From Luteitalea sp. (lineage in GTDB: Bacteria; Acidobacteriota; Vicinamibacteria; Vicinamibacterales; Vicinamibacteraceae): DNA of 64,000 nucleotides. The translations under genes and the position numbers were made by a program. The stretch's first letter is position 1; the number at the start of each line of letters is the position of its first letter. The DNA is taken from NCBI GenBank assembly GCA_009377605.1, contig WHTT01000034.1, positions 1 to 64,000 of the forward strand, read 5' to 3'. Below are positions 1-8,780 of this stretch, in pieces. A model generated the notes under the pieces. That model did no database searches. It saw only the letters and a list, made by a program, of their open reading frames with translations, and was not told the origin of the DNA.

Positions 1-1
1 G

Positions 2-211
2 CACGAGCTGATGGACATAAACTCGAGCCCTCAGTCGGCAGGAACGTTGGAGCTGCAGGGTGTCCCGAACGGCACGTGGATAGCGGAATGGATGAACACG
101 CTGGATGGGACCTCAATCAGGACGGAGCTGGTCGAGAGTGCGGATCACCAGCTCGTCTTGAGCACGCCGGCCGTTGAGAAGAGTGTCGCGGTTCGCTTGC
201 AGCGGGTCTAG
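2..211 (+). CDS. C-terminal end of a protein starting upstream (partial)
   Basis: An open frame enters from the window edge and stops at 211, giving about 69 C-terminal residues. The visible part has a beta-sandwich-like pattern (LELQGVPNGTWIAEWMNT, then DGTSIRTELVE, ending in VAVRLQRV). This resembles the small C-terminal collagen-binding-like or Ig-like domain that closes many secreted glycoside hydrolases. The next genes encode a carbohydrate-binding protein and a GH16 remnant, which supports a polysaccharide role, but the catalytic part is outside the window and the function cannot be named. Confidence 0.55.
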   Translation, partial: HELMDINSSPQSAGTLELQGVPNGTWIAEWMNTLDGTSIRTELVESADHQLVLSTPAVEKSVAVRLQRV

Positions 212-337
212 GGGGACTTGGTCCTTGGTCCTTGGTCCTTGGTCCTTGGTCCTTGGTCCTTGGTTCTTGGTTCTTGGTTGCCTATTGCCCCGAGGTTAAA
301 GCGCACCAAGGACCAAGAACGAAGAACCAAGAACCCG
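212..337. repeat. Inverted pair of heptamer arrays (GGTCCTT type)
   Basis: The left arm (about 215-279) is a near-perfect tandem run of GGTCCTT drifting into GGTTCTT. A core of about 25 bp (CCTATTGCCCCGAGG, then GCGCACC) follows. The right arm (305-335) carries the complementary units ACCAAGGACC and GAACCAAGAA. The arms can pair into a long hairpin. It fills the space between two convergent genes, so it could act as a bidirectional terminator. Close relatives occur at 21150-21244 and 60064-60172. Confidence 0.9.
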
Positions 338-1051
338 TTATGGCTCGAGCCTGATCGTCCCAAACGACTCAGGCACGTGATTGCTCCGATTGAAGGTCGG
401 CCGCCATGAAAGGACGAGCCTCCCATTCGATCCCTCCCCCTTTGGTGGCCCCTGGATGCGGTACAGGTTGATTCGCATCTCGTTTCCGGGCACTGGCGGT
501 CGGCTATCGATGGACTTGATGGGGATTCGCATCTCGCCGTACCAGGTCTTCTTGTCTCGATCGAGGCGAGCCTTCACCTCGAACTCCGAATTCCACCGCC
601 ATCCACCTTCCGGCTTCGGCTCATCACGATCGATGTCGAGGTCCACCCACTCCCCTTGGGGAGACACCTGGAATTCCCTGTAGCGGCGGATATTCTCGAA
701 ATCGGCGCCAATGAAGACCTCCGCGACGTCCCACTCCCAAAGCTCGTTGGTCTCCGTGGTCGTCGATGGATTGGGACGCAGGTACAACTCTTCGTACGGG
801 CACACGAAGAGGAGATAAAGATTCTGATCCGTCCACCGCGATCGAATCTCCGTGCGGTGACTGGGGATAGGACGCTCCCAGCGGTCATTCTCCATGATGG
901 CCAGCGGAGCCTCTTGCCAGAACGGGGTGGCTGGGTCGGCGGTCACCTCCACGTCGGCCGCGGCGCGTCGGCTGATCAGCGGATCCCCAGCGCCACCGGT
1001 CACGACGGCCATCGACACGAACAGGATCGTTAGGAGCAACATCGTCTTCAT
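338..1051 (-). CDS. Secreted CBM9-like carbohydrate-binding protein
   Basis: This 237-residue protein begins with a signal peptide (residues 1 to about 21, hydrophobic core LLLTILFVSMAVV). The rest matches the family 9-like carbohydrate-binding fold: an early FWQEAP segment, a strand pair around RSRWTDQNLYLLF, the acidic NELWEWDVAEVFIG segment and the YREFQVSPQGEWVDLDID motif. Such stand-alone CBM9-like proteins are periplasmic or surface-bound and are thought to bind sugar polymers or their ends. No catalytic domain is present. It lies beside a GH16 remnant, in keeping with a former polysaccharide-use locus. The stop codon abuts the heptamer repeat downstream. Confidence 0.85.
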   Translation of the reverse strand: MKTMLLLTILFVSMAVVTGGAGDPLISRRAAADVEVTADPATPFWQEAPLAIMENDRWERPIPSHRTEIRSRWTDQNLYLLFVCPYEELYLRPNPSTTTETNELWEWDVAEVFIGADFENIRRYREFQVSPQGEWVDLDIDRDEPKPEGGWRWNSEFEVKARLDRDKKTWYGEMRIPIKSIDSRPPVPGNEMRINLYRIQGPPKGEGSNGRLVLSWRPTFNRSNHVPESFGTIRLEP

Positions 1052-1096
1052 CTGACACTCACCGTTCTGTCTTCATCCGCGCAACGTTCGCGAGCC

Positions 1097-1325
1097 TCAT
1101 CGGGACTCACCGCTCGTAATCTTCTCGTACACGCGCACGTAAGTACTGGAGCTCGTTGTGCCTGACGTACCCTTCCTCGTATCCCCACTTGGTTGGATCG
1201 GGATGCCCCTCATAGTCGAACTCATCCGACCACACCAGATTCCAGCCCTGTTTTTCCGGCGCTTGGGCGAAGGCGCCGGTCACGGGGAGTGACAAGATGA
1301 CTGCGAGGACTAGTGCCTGACGCAT
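1097..1325 (-). pseudogene. GH16 glucanase remnant with internal deletion
   Basis: A signal peptide (MRQALVLAVILSLPVTGAFA) is followed by the typical mature start of a GH16 beta-glucanase: LVWSDEFDYEG, then PTKWGYEEGYVRHNELQY. The reading frame then breaks and stops at 1107. In the next frame the same DNA reads YVRVYEK and stops at 1097. The sequence YVRVY is the hallmark C-terminal strand of GH16 enzymes (usually VDYVRVY). The simplest reading is that the roughly 200 catalytic codons, including the ExDxxE site, were deleted and the two ends fused out of frame, possibly across a short TAC match. No activity is expected. Family assignment is from motifs only. Confidence 0.75.
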
Positions 1326-1520
1326 GAGCCCCTCCCGCCTTGCGTACGATGTCCACCTATTTTGTATACGTGGCGAATCTAGTTGTTTTGGTTATGTTTG
1401 TCAATTGAACCACGAGGTCTCGCGACAGGAGAGTCAGAAGCGGCAAGAGCTACTGGCCCTTCAGAAAGAAAACGCAAACACGGCGGTCCGGAAACGGCCG
1501 TCTCGGCGAGGGAACGGTCG

Positions 1521-1621
1521 GGCGCGTTCGCCGACTCGTCCGCCCGTTTCGACTTCGCCAAGGCTACGTCGAACCCGCCGACGCTTTAGCGAAGGCGGGA
1601 GCGCGGAGGCGTGAACGCGCC
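1521..1621. repeat. Degenerate palindromic intergenic repeat
   Basis: The ends GGCGCGTTC (1521) and GAACGCGCC (1613) are exact inverted copies. Inside lies another palindrome with CGCTTTAGCG and CCGCC/GGCGG arms. The same GAACGCGCCGTCAG string recurs at about 27789. The region from 1326 to 1622 shows no convincing gene. Confidence 0.6.
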
Positions 1622-1622
1622 G

Positions 1623-3845
1623 TCAGAAGCTCGTGCGAAGCTCCGCGACAATCTGCCGCTTGATGATGTCGCCGAAGACGTGCTGCTGGATTTCGTTGTT
1701 CAGCAGGTTCGTCACCTTGACGGAGGTGATGTACTCGCCACGCCCGCCCCATTTCACGCCGAAGGCACCATTCACGAGGGTGAAGGCATCTGTCGGGCCA
1801 TCAAATCGGCTGTCGAGCACGTCCCGCCAAAACGCGTCGTCAGTATAGCTGACCGTAAAATTGCCGAGGAAACGCGGGCCGTCGTAGCCAACACCCACGT
1901 TCATCCGGTGGCTGGGGGGCAGGTTGAGCTCCGAGATATCGAAGTCCTTGGGATCCGGCTCGTCCTGATAGGAGTAGTTGAGAAAGCCATTCCACGTCCG
2001 CGTGACCGCGCCCTCGATACCGAGCTCGACGCCACGGTAGCGCACCTCGCCAAGATTCAGATAGCTGAAGGCCGCCGGGAGGCCGTTCCCAGGCCCAAAC
2101 TGGCCGGACGCGACAATCAGCTCGAGCACATCAGGCGGCAGCGGCCAGCCGGGCGGCGGGTTCGACGCGCGGTAGGAGTCGACTTGCGTGAAGAAGATGT
2201 CGTTCTTCACGTTGTTGACGTAAAACGCCGCCGAGAGCGTCGCACGATCCCAGAGGACACCGGTGTAGCCAACCTCGTACGCGTCCAGCGACTGCTCTTC
2301 CAGGTCGGTGTTTCCAGTCGCGGTCACGGGGAAGTTGAAGACTTGACCTCCAAGGCGCGGATCGAGGGAACCGAGGGGTAACTGGTCGAGTAGCGTGAGA
2401 TCGATGAAGTTGTTGATGAGCGACGGCGCCCGATAGGCACGATTGTACGACACTCGAACGGTCTGTTCGGGCGTTGGTTTGTACATGAACGTCGTTCGGG
2501 GGGAGAAGACCGGGTCGTCGAGCACGTCGAACATGTCGAGGCGCGCACCGACGACCCACCAGAAGTGTCTCGAGAGGAGGATCTCGTCCTGCACATAGAT
2601 GCCGCCTTCCGTGCGCGAGTCCTCCCCAGGCGCAATCGAGAGCTGGAACTGATTTCGCCGGAAGTTTCCACCGTAACTGAGGACGTGCCGGGCGGCGAGT
2701 GTCTGGACGTTGCCCACCTCGACGTCGTAGGTTTCGGTCTTGAAGTCGAACTCGATTGGACGGGCATCGGGCCCGACGCTCAAGAGGTTCGTTGCACCCC
2801 CGTCGAGCAGGTTCACGAACCCGCTGACCTTCAGGCCGCCGCGAGTGAAACCGACCTTGCCATAGCCGAGCGTCCCCCCGCGAACGACGTCGAACGGCCC
2901 TATGCCCGTATGGATAATGCCGTCCGATGACGCAACGCCACCTTGAAAGACCAGGCTTCGCTCATCGTCCGGGAAGTCGTAGTCGGCACGGACGTCCAGC
3001 TTCGGCTGCGTGGTTCCGCTGTTCGGAAAGCTCGGGTATGGTGTGTTCGTCTCGTTGGGCATCAGGCCGGTGGGGCGCGCGAACGCTTCTTGCGCGTACC
3101 CGCCGGCCGAGATCTTGTAGGCCCAGCGGTCGTTCACCGCCTGCGCGTGCGAGCCGTTCACATAGAAAAGACTGCCGGCATCTTGGTCGACAAGATCGGT
3201 GCTCCGACCGAACGTCCCCACGCCAATCGTGGCCCTCGTCCCCTGCATCTCCCGTGGTGACTTCGTGATGACATTCACCACACCGGTCATGGCGTTGGCG
3301 CCCCAGACCGCCGATGCCGGCCCGCGAATCACTTCGATCTGCTTGATGTCGGATGGCTCCACGGGCAGGCTGTCCCACATGATGAAGCCGAAGAAATCGA
3401 GGTAGATGCTCCGCCCATCGACCAGCGCAAGCTGTGAGGCCGAGAGTGTGCCGCTCGCGGCGCGACTCGTGAGATTGATGTCGCGCGCCGACGTTTGGGT
3501 GACGTTGAGGCCAGGCACCGTCCGGAACAGATCGCCGTAGTTGAGTGCCGGCGATTGCTCGATGGTCTGGCTCGTGATGACGCTGACCGTCGCAGGCGCA
3601 TTGAGCAGCGACTGCTCGGTGCGAGAGGCAGTGACAACCACCTGCTCTTCGTTGATGGGCAGCTTCTCCGACGCCTCTTGCGAGGCCTCATCGGGCGCTT
3701 GCTGCGACGGCGGCTCAGCGGGCTTCTCTTGTGCAGACGGCGGGGCGTCGCGCGACGGGCCTTGGTTCGCGCCACCCACGGCGGCCCAACCGGACCCTGC
3801 CGACATCACGCCACACACCAAGACGAGGGATACGAGCCTGAGCAC
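1623..3845 (-). CDS. TonB-dependent outer-membrane receptor
   Basis: This 740-residue receptor has a GTG start placed six bases after an AAGGAG ribosome-binding site. A signal peptide (residues 1-22) is followed by a proline/glutamate-rich stretch (30-65) and a TonB-box-like EEQVVVTASR. The plug domain (about 75-195) contains VDGRSIYLDFFG, IEVIRGPASAVWGANAM and GVVNVITKSP. The remainder is a 22-strand barrel ending in a terminal Phe (VAELRTSF), as outer-membrane proteins do. Such receptors import scarce ligands using proton-motive force. The substrate is not readable: it lacks the carboxypeptidase-like domain seen in other receptors here, and no cobalamin riboswitch was recognised upstream. 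Confidence 0.92.
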   Translation of the reverse strand: MLRLVSLVLVCGVMSAGSGWAAVGGANQGPSRDAPPSAQEKPAEPPSQQAPDEASQEASEKLPINEEQVVVTASRTEQSLLNAPATVSVITSQTIEQSPALNYGDLFRTVPGLNVTQTSARDINLTSRAASGTLSASQLALVDGRSIYLDFFGFIMWDSLPVEPSDIKQIEVIRGPASAVWGANAMTGVVNVITKSPREMQGTRATIGVGTFGRSTDLVDQDAGSLFYVNGSHAQAVNDRWAYKISAGGYAQEAFARPTGLMPNETNTPYPSFPNSGTTQPKLDVRADYDFPDDERSLVFQGGVASSDGIIHTGIGPFDVVRGGTLGYGKVGFTRGGLKVSGFVNLLDGGATNLLSVGPDARPIEFDFKTETYDVEVGNVQTLAARHVLSYGGNFRRNQFQLSIAPGEDSRTEGGIYVQDEILLSRHFWWVVGARLDMFDVLDDPVFSPRTTFMYKPTPEQTVRVSYNRAYRAPSLINNFIDLTLLDQLPLGSLDPRLGGQVFNFPVTATGNTDLEEQSLDAYEVGYTGVLWDRATLSAAFYVNNVKNDIFFTQVDSYRASNPPPGWPLPPDVLELIVASGQFGPGNGLPAAFSYLNLGEVRYRGVELGIEGAVTRTWNGFLNYSYQDEPDPKDFDISELNLPPSHRMNVGVGYDGPRFLGNFTVSYTDDAFWRDVLDSRFDGPTDAFTLVNGAFGVKWGGRGEYITSVKVTNLLNNEIQQHVFGDIIKRQIVAELRTSF

Positions 3846-3967
3846 CGCCAGCTCCTTGTGATGGAGAGACTGACTCTCGCACAGTCGCCCTCATCTTACA
3901 GGATTTCGCTGCTAATCAGTGCTCCTGCAGAGTAGCTAAACGCTTGGGTGTGACGACCTGACCTTGG

Positions 3968-4633
3968 CTATGCGCCAGCATCGGTGGGGCGGTACCACTT
4001 CTCCAGCCCGTCGTAGCTCACACCGAGCTTTTGCAGGACCTCATCCGGGGCCCCGGTCCATTTCGGCGCCGGGACGTTGCCAAGGTAGCCGATGTCTTCG
4101 ACGCCCACCTTGCTCGACCAGAATCCTGTGGCCGTGAGATCACGCACCAAGCTGAAGAAGCGTGCACCGTGTGAGAGCCCCTTTGCCTCCGCCTTCTCGG
4201 GCCACGCGATGTCGTCGAGGATGGCGGTCTGCTCCGCTGCAGCACAAGCCGCGAACGCCTTGCCAAATCTCGTGTCACATTCACGGTCGAGCCAGCGAAG
4301 ACCGCCACGCAGTGCCGTCTGCCTGGTGGGTTGGTCGACCAACATGAAGTCGATGAACTCTGGGACGCCTGCGTCGGTGGCGCTGCCGGATCGCTCGTCG
4401 GCCGGAAGGATGAGATCGACCAAGATGCCGAGCGTCGCGTATTCCGCCTTGGTGAAGAACTTCGGCTCGTACGCGGTCTTCTCGTCGGCCGCCGCCTGAC
4501 GCGCCTGCTCGGCGTGCTGGTGGGCTTGCGCCGCCTCGGCGCCGGTCCAACTGATCCCTGCCGCGGCCGGCACGGTCCCGAGCACCTGCAACGCTTTCCG
4601 TCGACTGATTTCGCTCATGGCTGTCTCGCTCAT
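3968..4633 (-). CDS. Gluconate 2-dehydrogenase subunit 3 family, Tat-exported
   Basis: This 221-residue protein starts with a twin-arginine signal (SRRKALQVLG, then AAAGISW), so it is probably exported folded. The mature part matches the small subunit of membrane FAD dehydrogenases of the gluconate 2-dehydrogenase type: FFTKAEYATLGILVDLILPADE near residues 60-80, SATDAGVPEFIDFMLVD after it, and LMxD/TA-rich helices. The subunit carries no cofactor. It is thought to chaperone or hitch-hike its flavoprotein partner across the membrane. That partner is the GMC gene immediately upstream (4706-6418). A second start (MSEISRR, five codons in) is equally possible. A palindromic repeat fills the gap between the pair. 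Confidence 0.88.
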   Translation of the reverse strand: MSETAMSEISRRKALQVLGTVPAAAGISWTGAEAAQAHQHAEQARQAAADEKTAYEPKFFTKAEYATLGILVDLILPADERSGSATDAGVPEFIDFMLVDQPTRQTALRGGLRWLDRECDTRFGKAFAACAAAEQTAILDDIAWPEKAEAKGLSHGARFFSLVRDLTATGFWSSKVGVEDIGYLGNVPAPKWTGAPDEVLQKLGVSYDGLEKWYRPTDAGA

Positions 4634-4686
4634 CCGTAGCGCAGGGCTTCAGCCCTGCCAGGCAGGCCTAAAGGCCTGCGCTACGG
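4634..4686. repeat. Palindromic repeat (CCTAAAGG type) inside the GMC operon
   Basis: Perfect 12-bp outer arms (CCGTAGCGCAGG and CCTGCGCTACGG) enclose two inner hairpins, CAGGGCTTCAGCCCTG and CAGGCCTAAAGGCCTG. It fills nearly the whole gap between the flavoprotein gene and its small-subunit gene, so both would be separated by an RNA hairpin if co-transcribed. A relative is at 60765-60836. Confidence 0.9.
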
Positions 4687-4705
4687 CAACCTCTTTCCCT
4701 CATCG

Positions 4706-6418
4706 TCAGATACTACGCTTCTTCCACTGCTCAGCGATGTACTCGCTCGTGCGCCAAGCGAAGGCGAGAATGGTCCACGTCAGGTTCTTGTCCGCCTGCG
4801 AGACAAACGGTGCGCCGTCGCAGACGAACAGGTTCGGCACCTCGTGCGCCTGACAGTATTTGTTCAGGACGGACGCCTTGGGCTCGTTGCCCATGCGAAT
4901 CGTGCCAGATTCATGGATGATGCGCCCGCCTGGCTCGAGGCCGTAGTCCTGGTCGTGGTCGCGCCACGGTGTCGTCACGGTCCCACCCATGGTCTGGATG
5001 ATTTCGCGGAACGTTTCTTGACCGTGCTTCGCCTGCTTCCGCTCATGGTCGCTCCACTTGAAGTGGAAGCGCAGGACCGGGATGCCCCACTGGTCCACGA
5101 CTTCGGGATCGATCTCGCAGTAGCTGTCCTTGTTGGGGATCATCTCGCCCCGCAAGGCAAAGCCGACACCCGTGCCGTAGAGCCGCCGATACTCCTCCTT
5201 CAACGCCTTGCCGTAGCCACCGCCGGAGCCGCCTGGATGCTCCTCGATCCCGCCCATGAAGCCGTATCCCGGCATGCGACGGCCACCGCCAATCTCGATG
5301 TGATATCCGCGCGGAAAATCGAGCTTTCGATTGTCCACCCACCACGGTGTGTAGAGATGCATCCCGCCGACCCCATCCTCATTGACCGAGGGAAGGTCCA
5401 CGAGCTTCGGGATGAAGCCGCTCACGCTCATACCAGTCGAGTCGATCAGATACTTTCCCACCACGCCACTATTGTTGGCGAGCCCCTTCGGGAAGCGCGG
5501 GGACGTCGAGTTGAGCAGGAGCCGCGCCGACTCGCAGGCACTCGCCGCCAGCACGACGATCTTGCCGCGGAGCGTCGTTTCCTGGCCGTTCGTCGTGTTG
5601 ACGTACGACACGCCTGTCGCACGTCCCTCATCGTCGCTCAAGACCTCGCGCGCCATGGCGTGCGGAACAACGGTGAGCTTCCCGGTCTTCTCCGCGGGCG
5701 GGAGTAACACCGTGGGGCTGGAGAAATTGGAGTGCGTTCCACAACCACGACCGCATTGCCCGCAGTAATGGCAAGCAGCACGGCCATTGAGCGGTTGCGT
5801 GAGAATCGACATGCGCGCCGGCACACAGGGAATCTTCAGCTTGTCGCACGCGTCCTTGATGAGCAGCTCGTACCCGCGCGGCTTCGGCGGCGGCTGGAAG
5901 ATGCCGTCCGGCTCGTTGTGAAGGCCCGTCTCGCTGGCGTGGTTGTTGCCAAAGATGCCGATGAAGCGATCGCAGTTGTCGTAGTACGGCTTGATGTCGT
6001 CGTACGTGATCGGCCAGTCGTCGCCCAGGCCGTCGATGCCCTTGCGGCGAAAGTCGTCCGGTCCCCACCTGAGGGAGATACGCCCCCAATGGTTCGTCCG
6101 GCCGCCGAGCATGCGTGCCCGGAACCAGTCCCAGCGCTCGCCTGGCGCCATCGTGTACGGCTCCCCATCCATCTCCCAACCGCCGATGCACCCATCGAAC
6201 TCGCCAAATGGCTTTTCCTTGCCGCCGAAGCCACGGCGCGGTGAGTCGTACGACCACTTGAACATCGCGCCGTCCTTCGCGACGTCCCAAAGAGCTCCCG
6301 CTTCCAACAGCGCGACGTTGGCGCCAGCCTTCGTCAAGACATACGCCGCCATGCCGCCGCCAGCACCCGACCCGACGATGATGACGTCATACTCCTTGGA
6401 ACTCTCGATAACCTGCAT
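4706..6418 (-). CDS. GMC-family FAD-dependent oxidoreductase
   Basis: A 570-residue flavoprotein with the FAD-binding Rossmann start YDVIIVGSGAGGGMAAYVL (residues 10-28) and the ALLEAG acidic end. It has a GMC-type loop (ARMLGGRTNHWG, about 100) and a C-terminal segment HESGTIRMG plus NLFVCDGAPFVSQADKNLTW carrying the active-site His and Asn region. Residues about 213-224 hold a cysteine cluster (ACHYCGQCGRGC) typical of the dehydrogenase branch paired with subunit-3 proteins. It would oxidise a sugar, polyol or other alcohol and pass electrons to the respiratory chain. It lacks its own signal, so export probably depends on the Tat signal of the downstream partner. The start follows GAGG at a good distance. 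The substrate is unknown. Confidence 0.9.
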   Translation of the reverse strand: MQVIESSKEYDVIIVGSGAGGGMAAYVLTKAGANVALLEAGALWDVAKDGAMFKWSYDSPRRGFGGKEKPFGEFDGCIGGWEMDGEPYTMAPGERWDWFRARMLGGRTNHWGRISLRWGPDDFRRKGIDGLGDDWPITYDDIKPYYDNCDRFIGIFGNNHASETGLHNEPDGIFQPPPKPRGYELLIKDACDKLKIPCVPARMSILTQPLNGRAACHYCGQCGRGCGTHSNFSSPTVLLPPAEKTGKLTVVPHAMAREVLSDDEGRATGVSYVNTTNGQETTLRGKIVVLAASACESARLLLNSTSPRFPKGLANNSGVVGKYLIDSTGMSVSGFIPKLVDLPSVNEDGVGGMHLYTPWWVDNRKLDFPRGYHIEIGGGRRMPGYGFMGGIEEHPGGSGGGYGKALKEEYRRLYGTGVGFALRGEMIPNKDSYCEIDPEVVDQWGIPVLRFHFKWSDHERKQAKHGQETFREIIQTMGGTVTTPWRDHDQDYGLEPGGRIIHESGTIRMGNEPKASVLNKYCQAHEVPNLFVCDGAPFVSQADKNLTWTILAFAWRTSEYIAEQWKKRSI

Positions 6419-6527
6419 GCTTCAACCTCATTAAGACGAGTGCGAGGAGCAACCTCCGCCAATCTCGAGTTTCTGGAAGAGCTCTCAACCTCACAATCTT
6501 AACGTGGAACAGATTCCGCGCGAAATA

Positions 6528-6549
6528 CGCCCGACCTTTAGGTCGGGCG
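6528..6549. repeat. Perfect palindrome with TTTA-type centre
   Basis: The arms CGCCCGACCT and AGGTCGGGCG flank a two-base centre, giving a 10-bp stem. It lies between the start of the GMC gene and the end of aguA and belongs to the CTTTAGG-centred palindrome family seen elsewhere in the window. Confidence 0.8.
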
Positions 6550-6567
6550 CGCGCGTGAGCCGTCACA

Positions 6568-7650
6568 TCAGGCTGTCACCCCTGCCGCTGGCTGCTGTTG
6601 CGTGACGCAATGAATCGCCCCAAGGCCCCAGACGAGAGGCTCACACGGAATCGACACCACGCGCCGATCAGCAAACAGCGCTTGCAGGGTGCCGGCTGCC
6701 CGCTTGTCATTCGTCGCGTGACCAAACACCGGCAACAAGACAACGCCGTTGGCAATGTAGAAATTCGCATAGCTGGCCGGCAGCCGGTCCCCAGACGCCC
6801 CTCCTATCACACCGGGCATGGGAAGCGTGACGATGCGATAGGGGTGCCCGGCCGGATCGCGCGCCAGCTCGAGCCGCCGGAGGTTGTCCGCCAGCAGTGC
6901 GTAGTTCGCATCCCCGGAATCCTCCTCGTTCACGCAGACGATCGTATCGGCCGACACGAACCGCGCCACGTCGTCGACGTGGCCGTCGGTATCGTCTCCG
7001 ATCAGCCCCTCACCGAGCCACAGCACCTGCTCCACGCCCAGGAACTCACGAAGGTGATGTTCAATCGCTGCCCGATCGAGATGTGGATTCCGATTCTGGT
7101 TCAGTAGGCACTGCTCCGTCGTCATCACGACACGGGTGCCGTTGACGTCGATGGCTCCCCCCTCGAGGATCATGCCGGGCGTGAACCGCTCGGCACCCAG
7201 AATCGGGAACAGCGCGTCCGGCACACGCGCGTCTGCTCTGAGCGGCGGATACTTGTCGCCCCAGGCATTGAAGCTCCAATGATTGAACGCCAACTGTCCG
7301 TCGGGTCCCAGCAGGAAGTTCGGCCCGTAATCGCGGATCCAAGCGTCCACGGTTGGGATCCTGTGGATGCGCAGGTTATGCGCTTGTGGCCACCGACACG
7401 CCGCCTTTATCTGCGCTTCCGTCTCCTGGTCGTCTACGAGCAGGTCCACGTGCTCGTGCTGGGTGAGCACCTCGATCATGCGGAGGAAGAGCGCCTGCAC
7501 CTGCGGGACGCGATTCGGCCAGGTTTCGGGATCCTTCGGCCATGCGAGCCAAGTCGACTCGTGCCGGTGCCACTCGGCAGGCATTCGGTAACCACGCGCC
7601 GCGGGCGTCACGACGCTTCTTTCCTGCCCCAACCGCGTCGGCTGCATCAT
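6568..7650 (-). CDS. aguA: Agmatine deiminase
   Basis: A 360-residue peptidylarginine-deiminase-fold enzyme that hydrolyses agmatine to N-carbamoylputrescine and ammonia. Visible signatures are RMPAEWHRHESTWLAWP near the N terminus, WIRDYGPNF (about 107-115), EGGAIDVNG (about 162), the HVDDVARFV histidine motif (about 222) and the catalytic cysteine in GAIHCVTQQQP (Cys348). Length is normal for the family. It overlaps the upstream aguB by four bases (ATGA), so the two are translationally coupled and form the complete two-step route to putrescine. Cytoplasmic. Confidence 0.95.
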   Translation of the reverse strand: MMQPTRLGQERSVVTPAARGYRMPAEWHRHESTWLAWPKDPETWPNRVPQVQALFLRMIEVLTQHEHVDLLVDDQETEAQIKAACRWPQAHNLRIHRIPTVDAWIRDYGPNFLLGPDGQLAFNHWSFNAWGDKYPPLRADARVPDALFPILGAERFTPGMILEGGAIDVNGTRVVMTTEQCLLNQNRNPHLDRAAIEHHLREFLGVEQVLWLGEGLIGDDTDGHVDDVARFVSADTIVCVNEEDSGDANYALLADNLRRLELARDPAGHPYRIVTLPMPGVIGGASGDRLPASYANFYIANGVVLLPVFGHATNDKRAAGTLQALFADRRVVSIPCEPLVWGLGAIHCVTQQQPAAGVTA

Positions 7651-8552
7651 CGCCTGCTCGTGCCTTCCTCGATGAGCCGTTCGCTCAGCGGCGCGTAGGC
7701 GTCGATGCGCCGGTCACGCAAGAACGGCCAGTGCTGCCGCGTCTCTTCGATAAGGGACAAATCACACTCGACGATCAGCGTGTCCTCACGCCGGCTCGAC
7801 GCGCGCGCGAGCACGCGACCGAAGGGATCGGCCACAAACGACTGGCCCCAGAACGCCAAGTCTCCTTCCTTCCCGACACGATTCACCACGACCACGTACA
7901 CGCCATTGGCAATCGCATGCGCGCGCTGGATAGTCTCCCACGCTTCGTGCTGTGCCCGGTTCACCTCCTCTGCCTCACCGGGTAACCATCCAATCGCTGT
8001 GGGATAGAAGAGGATCTGCGCGCCCGAGAGCGCCGTGAGGCGTGCCGCCTCTGGAAACCACTGGTCCCAACAGACCAGCACGCCGCAGCGCCCGTGCCGC
8101 GTCGTGTGAGCCCGAAACCCGAGATCGCCCGGCGTGAAGTAGAACTTCTCGTAATAGAGCGGGTCGTCCGGGATGTGCATCTTGCGATACATCCCAGCCA
8201 TGGCTCCGTCTGCGTCGAAGACGACGGCCGTGTTGTGATAGACGCCAGCGGCGCGTCGCTCGAACAGCGAGGCCACGACGACCACCTTGTGCTGTCGAGC
8301 GACCTTACCGATCGCGCGGGTGGAGGGACCAGGAATCGGCTCGGCGAGCTTGAACCACTCGACGTCCTCGCGCTGGCAGAAGTACTGCGATCGAAACAGC
8401 TCCTGCAAGCACACGATGGTCGCGCCATCACGGGCAGCGCGCGAAATGCGATCGAGTGCCTTCTCGAGGTTCGACTTCGGGTCGGGAATCGCAGACATCT
8501 GTACGAGGCCAACGACGGGATTCTTCCTCGTCGTGCGTGACGTCTTCCGCAT
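7647..8552 (-). CDS. aguB: N-carbamoylputrescine amidase
   Basis: A 301-residue nitrilase-superfamily enzyme that cleaves N-carbamoylputrescine to putrescine, CO2 and ammonia. The Glu-Lys-Cys triad is visible: Glu in VCLQELFRSQYFCQ (about 50), Lys in YRKMHIPDD (about 124) and Cys161 in GVLVCWDQWFPEAAR. The YYEKFYFTPGD segment and the C-terminal WPFLRDRRIDAY are typical of the AguB branch. It is the first gene of a two-gene unit with aguA. The gap upstream is occupied by an octamer repeat element, so a promoter would have to lie in or beside that repeat. Confidence 0.95.
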   Translation of the reverse strand: MRKTSRTTRKNPVVGLVQMSAIPDPKSNLEKALDRISRAARDGATIVCLQELFRSQYFCQREDVEWFKLAEPIPGPSTRAIGKVARQHKVVVVASLFERRAAGVYHNTAVVFDADGAMAGMYRKMHIPDDPLYYEKFYFTPGDLGFRAHTTRHGRCGVLVCWDQWFPEAARLTALSGAQILFYPTAIGWLPGEAEEVNRAQHEAWETIQRAHAIANGVYVVVVNRVGKEGDLAFWGQSFVADPFGRVLARASSRREDTLIVECDLSLIEETRQHWPFLRDRRIDAYAPLSERLIEEGTSRR

Positions 8553-8577
8553 AATGAAAGGAGTGTACCAGACGTAA

Positions 8578-8777
8578 GGGGTGACGGGGTGACAGGGTGA
8601 CAGGGTGACAGGGTGACAGGGTGATCGGTGGTTCCGAGCAATTTAACCGCACATCGAGCGACGAGGAAGCGTCGCCGTCACGTGACGTCAACCTCGTGCG
8701 GTCGAACAGCCTCCTCACCTTGTCACCCCCTCACCTTGTCACCCCCTCACCTTGTCACCCCCTCACCTTGTCACCCT
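8578..8777. repeat. Inverted pair of GTGACAGG / 16-mer arrays
   Basis: The left arm (8578-8626) is five to six copies of GGTGACAG. The right arm (8714-8777) is four copies of the 16-mer CTCACCTTGTCACCCC, whose GTCACC core is complementary to the left units. The roughly 85-bp core between them is itself palindromic at its edges (CCGCAC and GTGCGG) and has CGTCACGTGACG at its centre. It fills the gap between two same-strand genes. Confidence 0.9.
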
Positions 8778-8780
8778 GCC

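Noticed and set aside
1324-1614. Plus-strand open frame of 96 codons between the GH16 remnant and the receptor
   Set aside because: The frame runs through palindromic repeat sequence, has no ribosome-binding site and reads as Arg/Ser-rich filler.
3846-3967. Cobalamin or other riboswitch before the TonB receptor
   Set aside because: No conserved riboswitch box or matching hairpin set could be recognised in the 122-base region.
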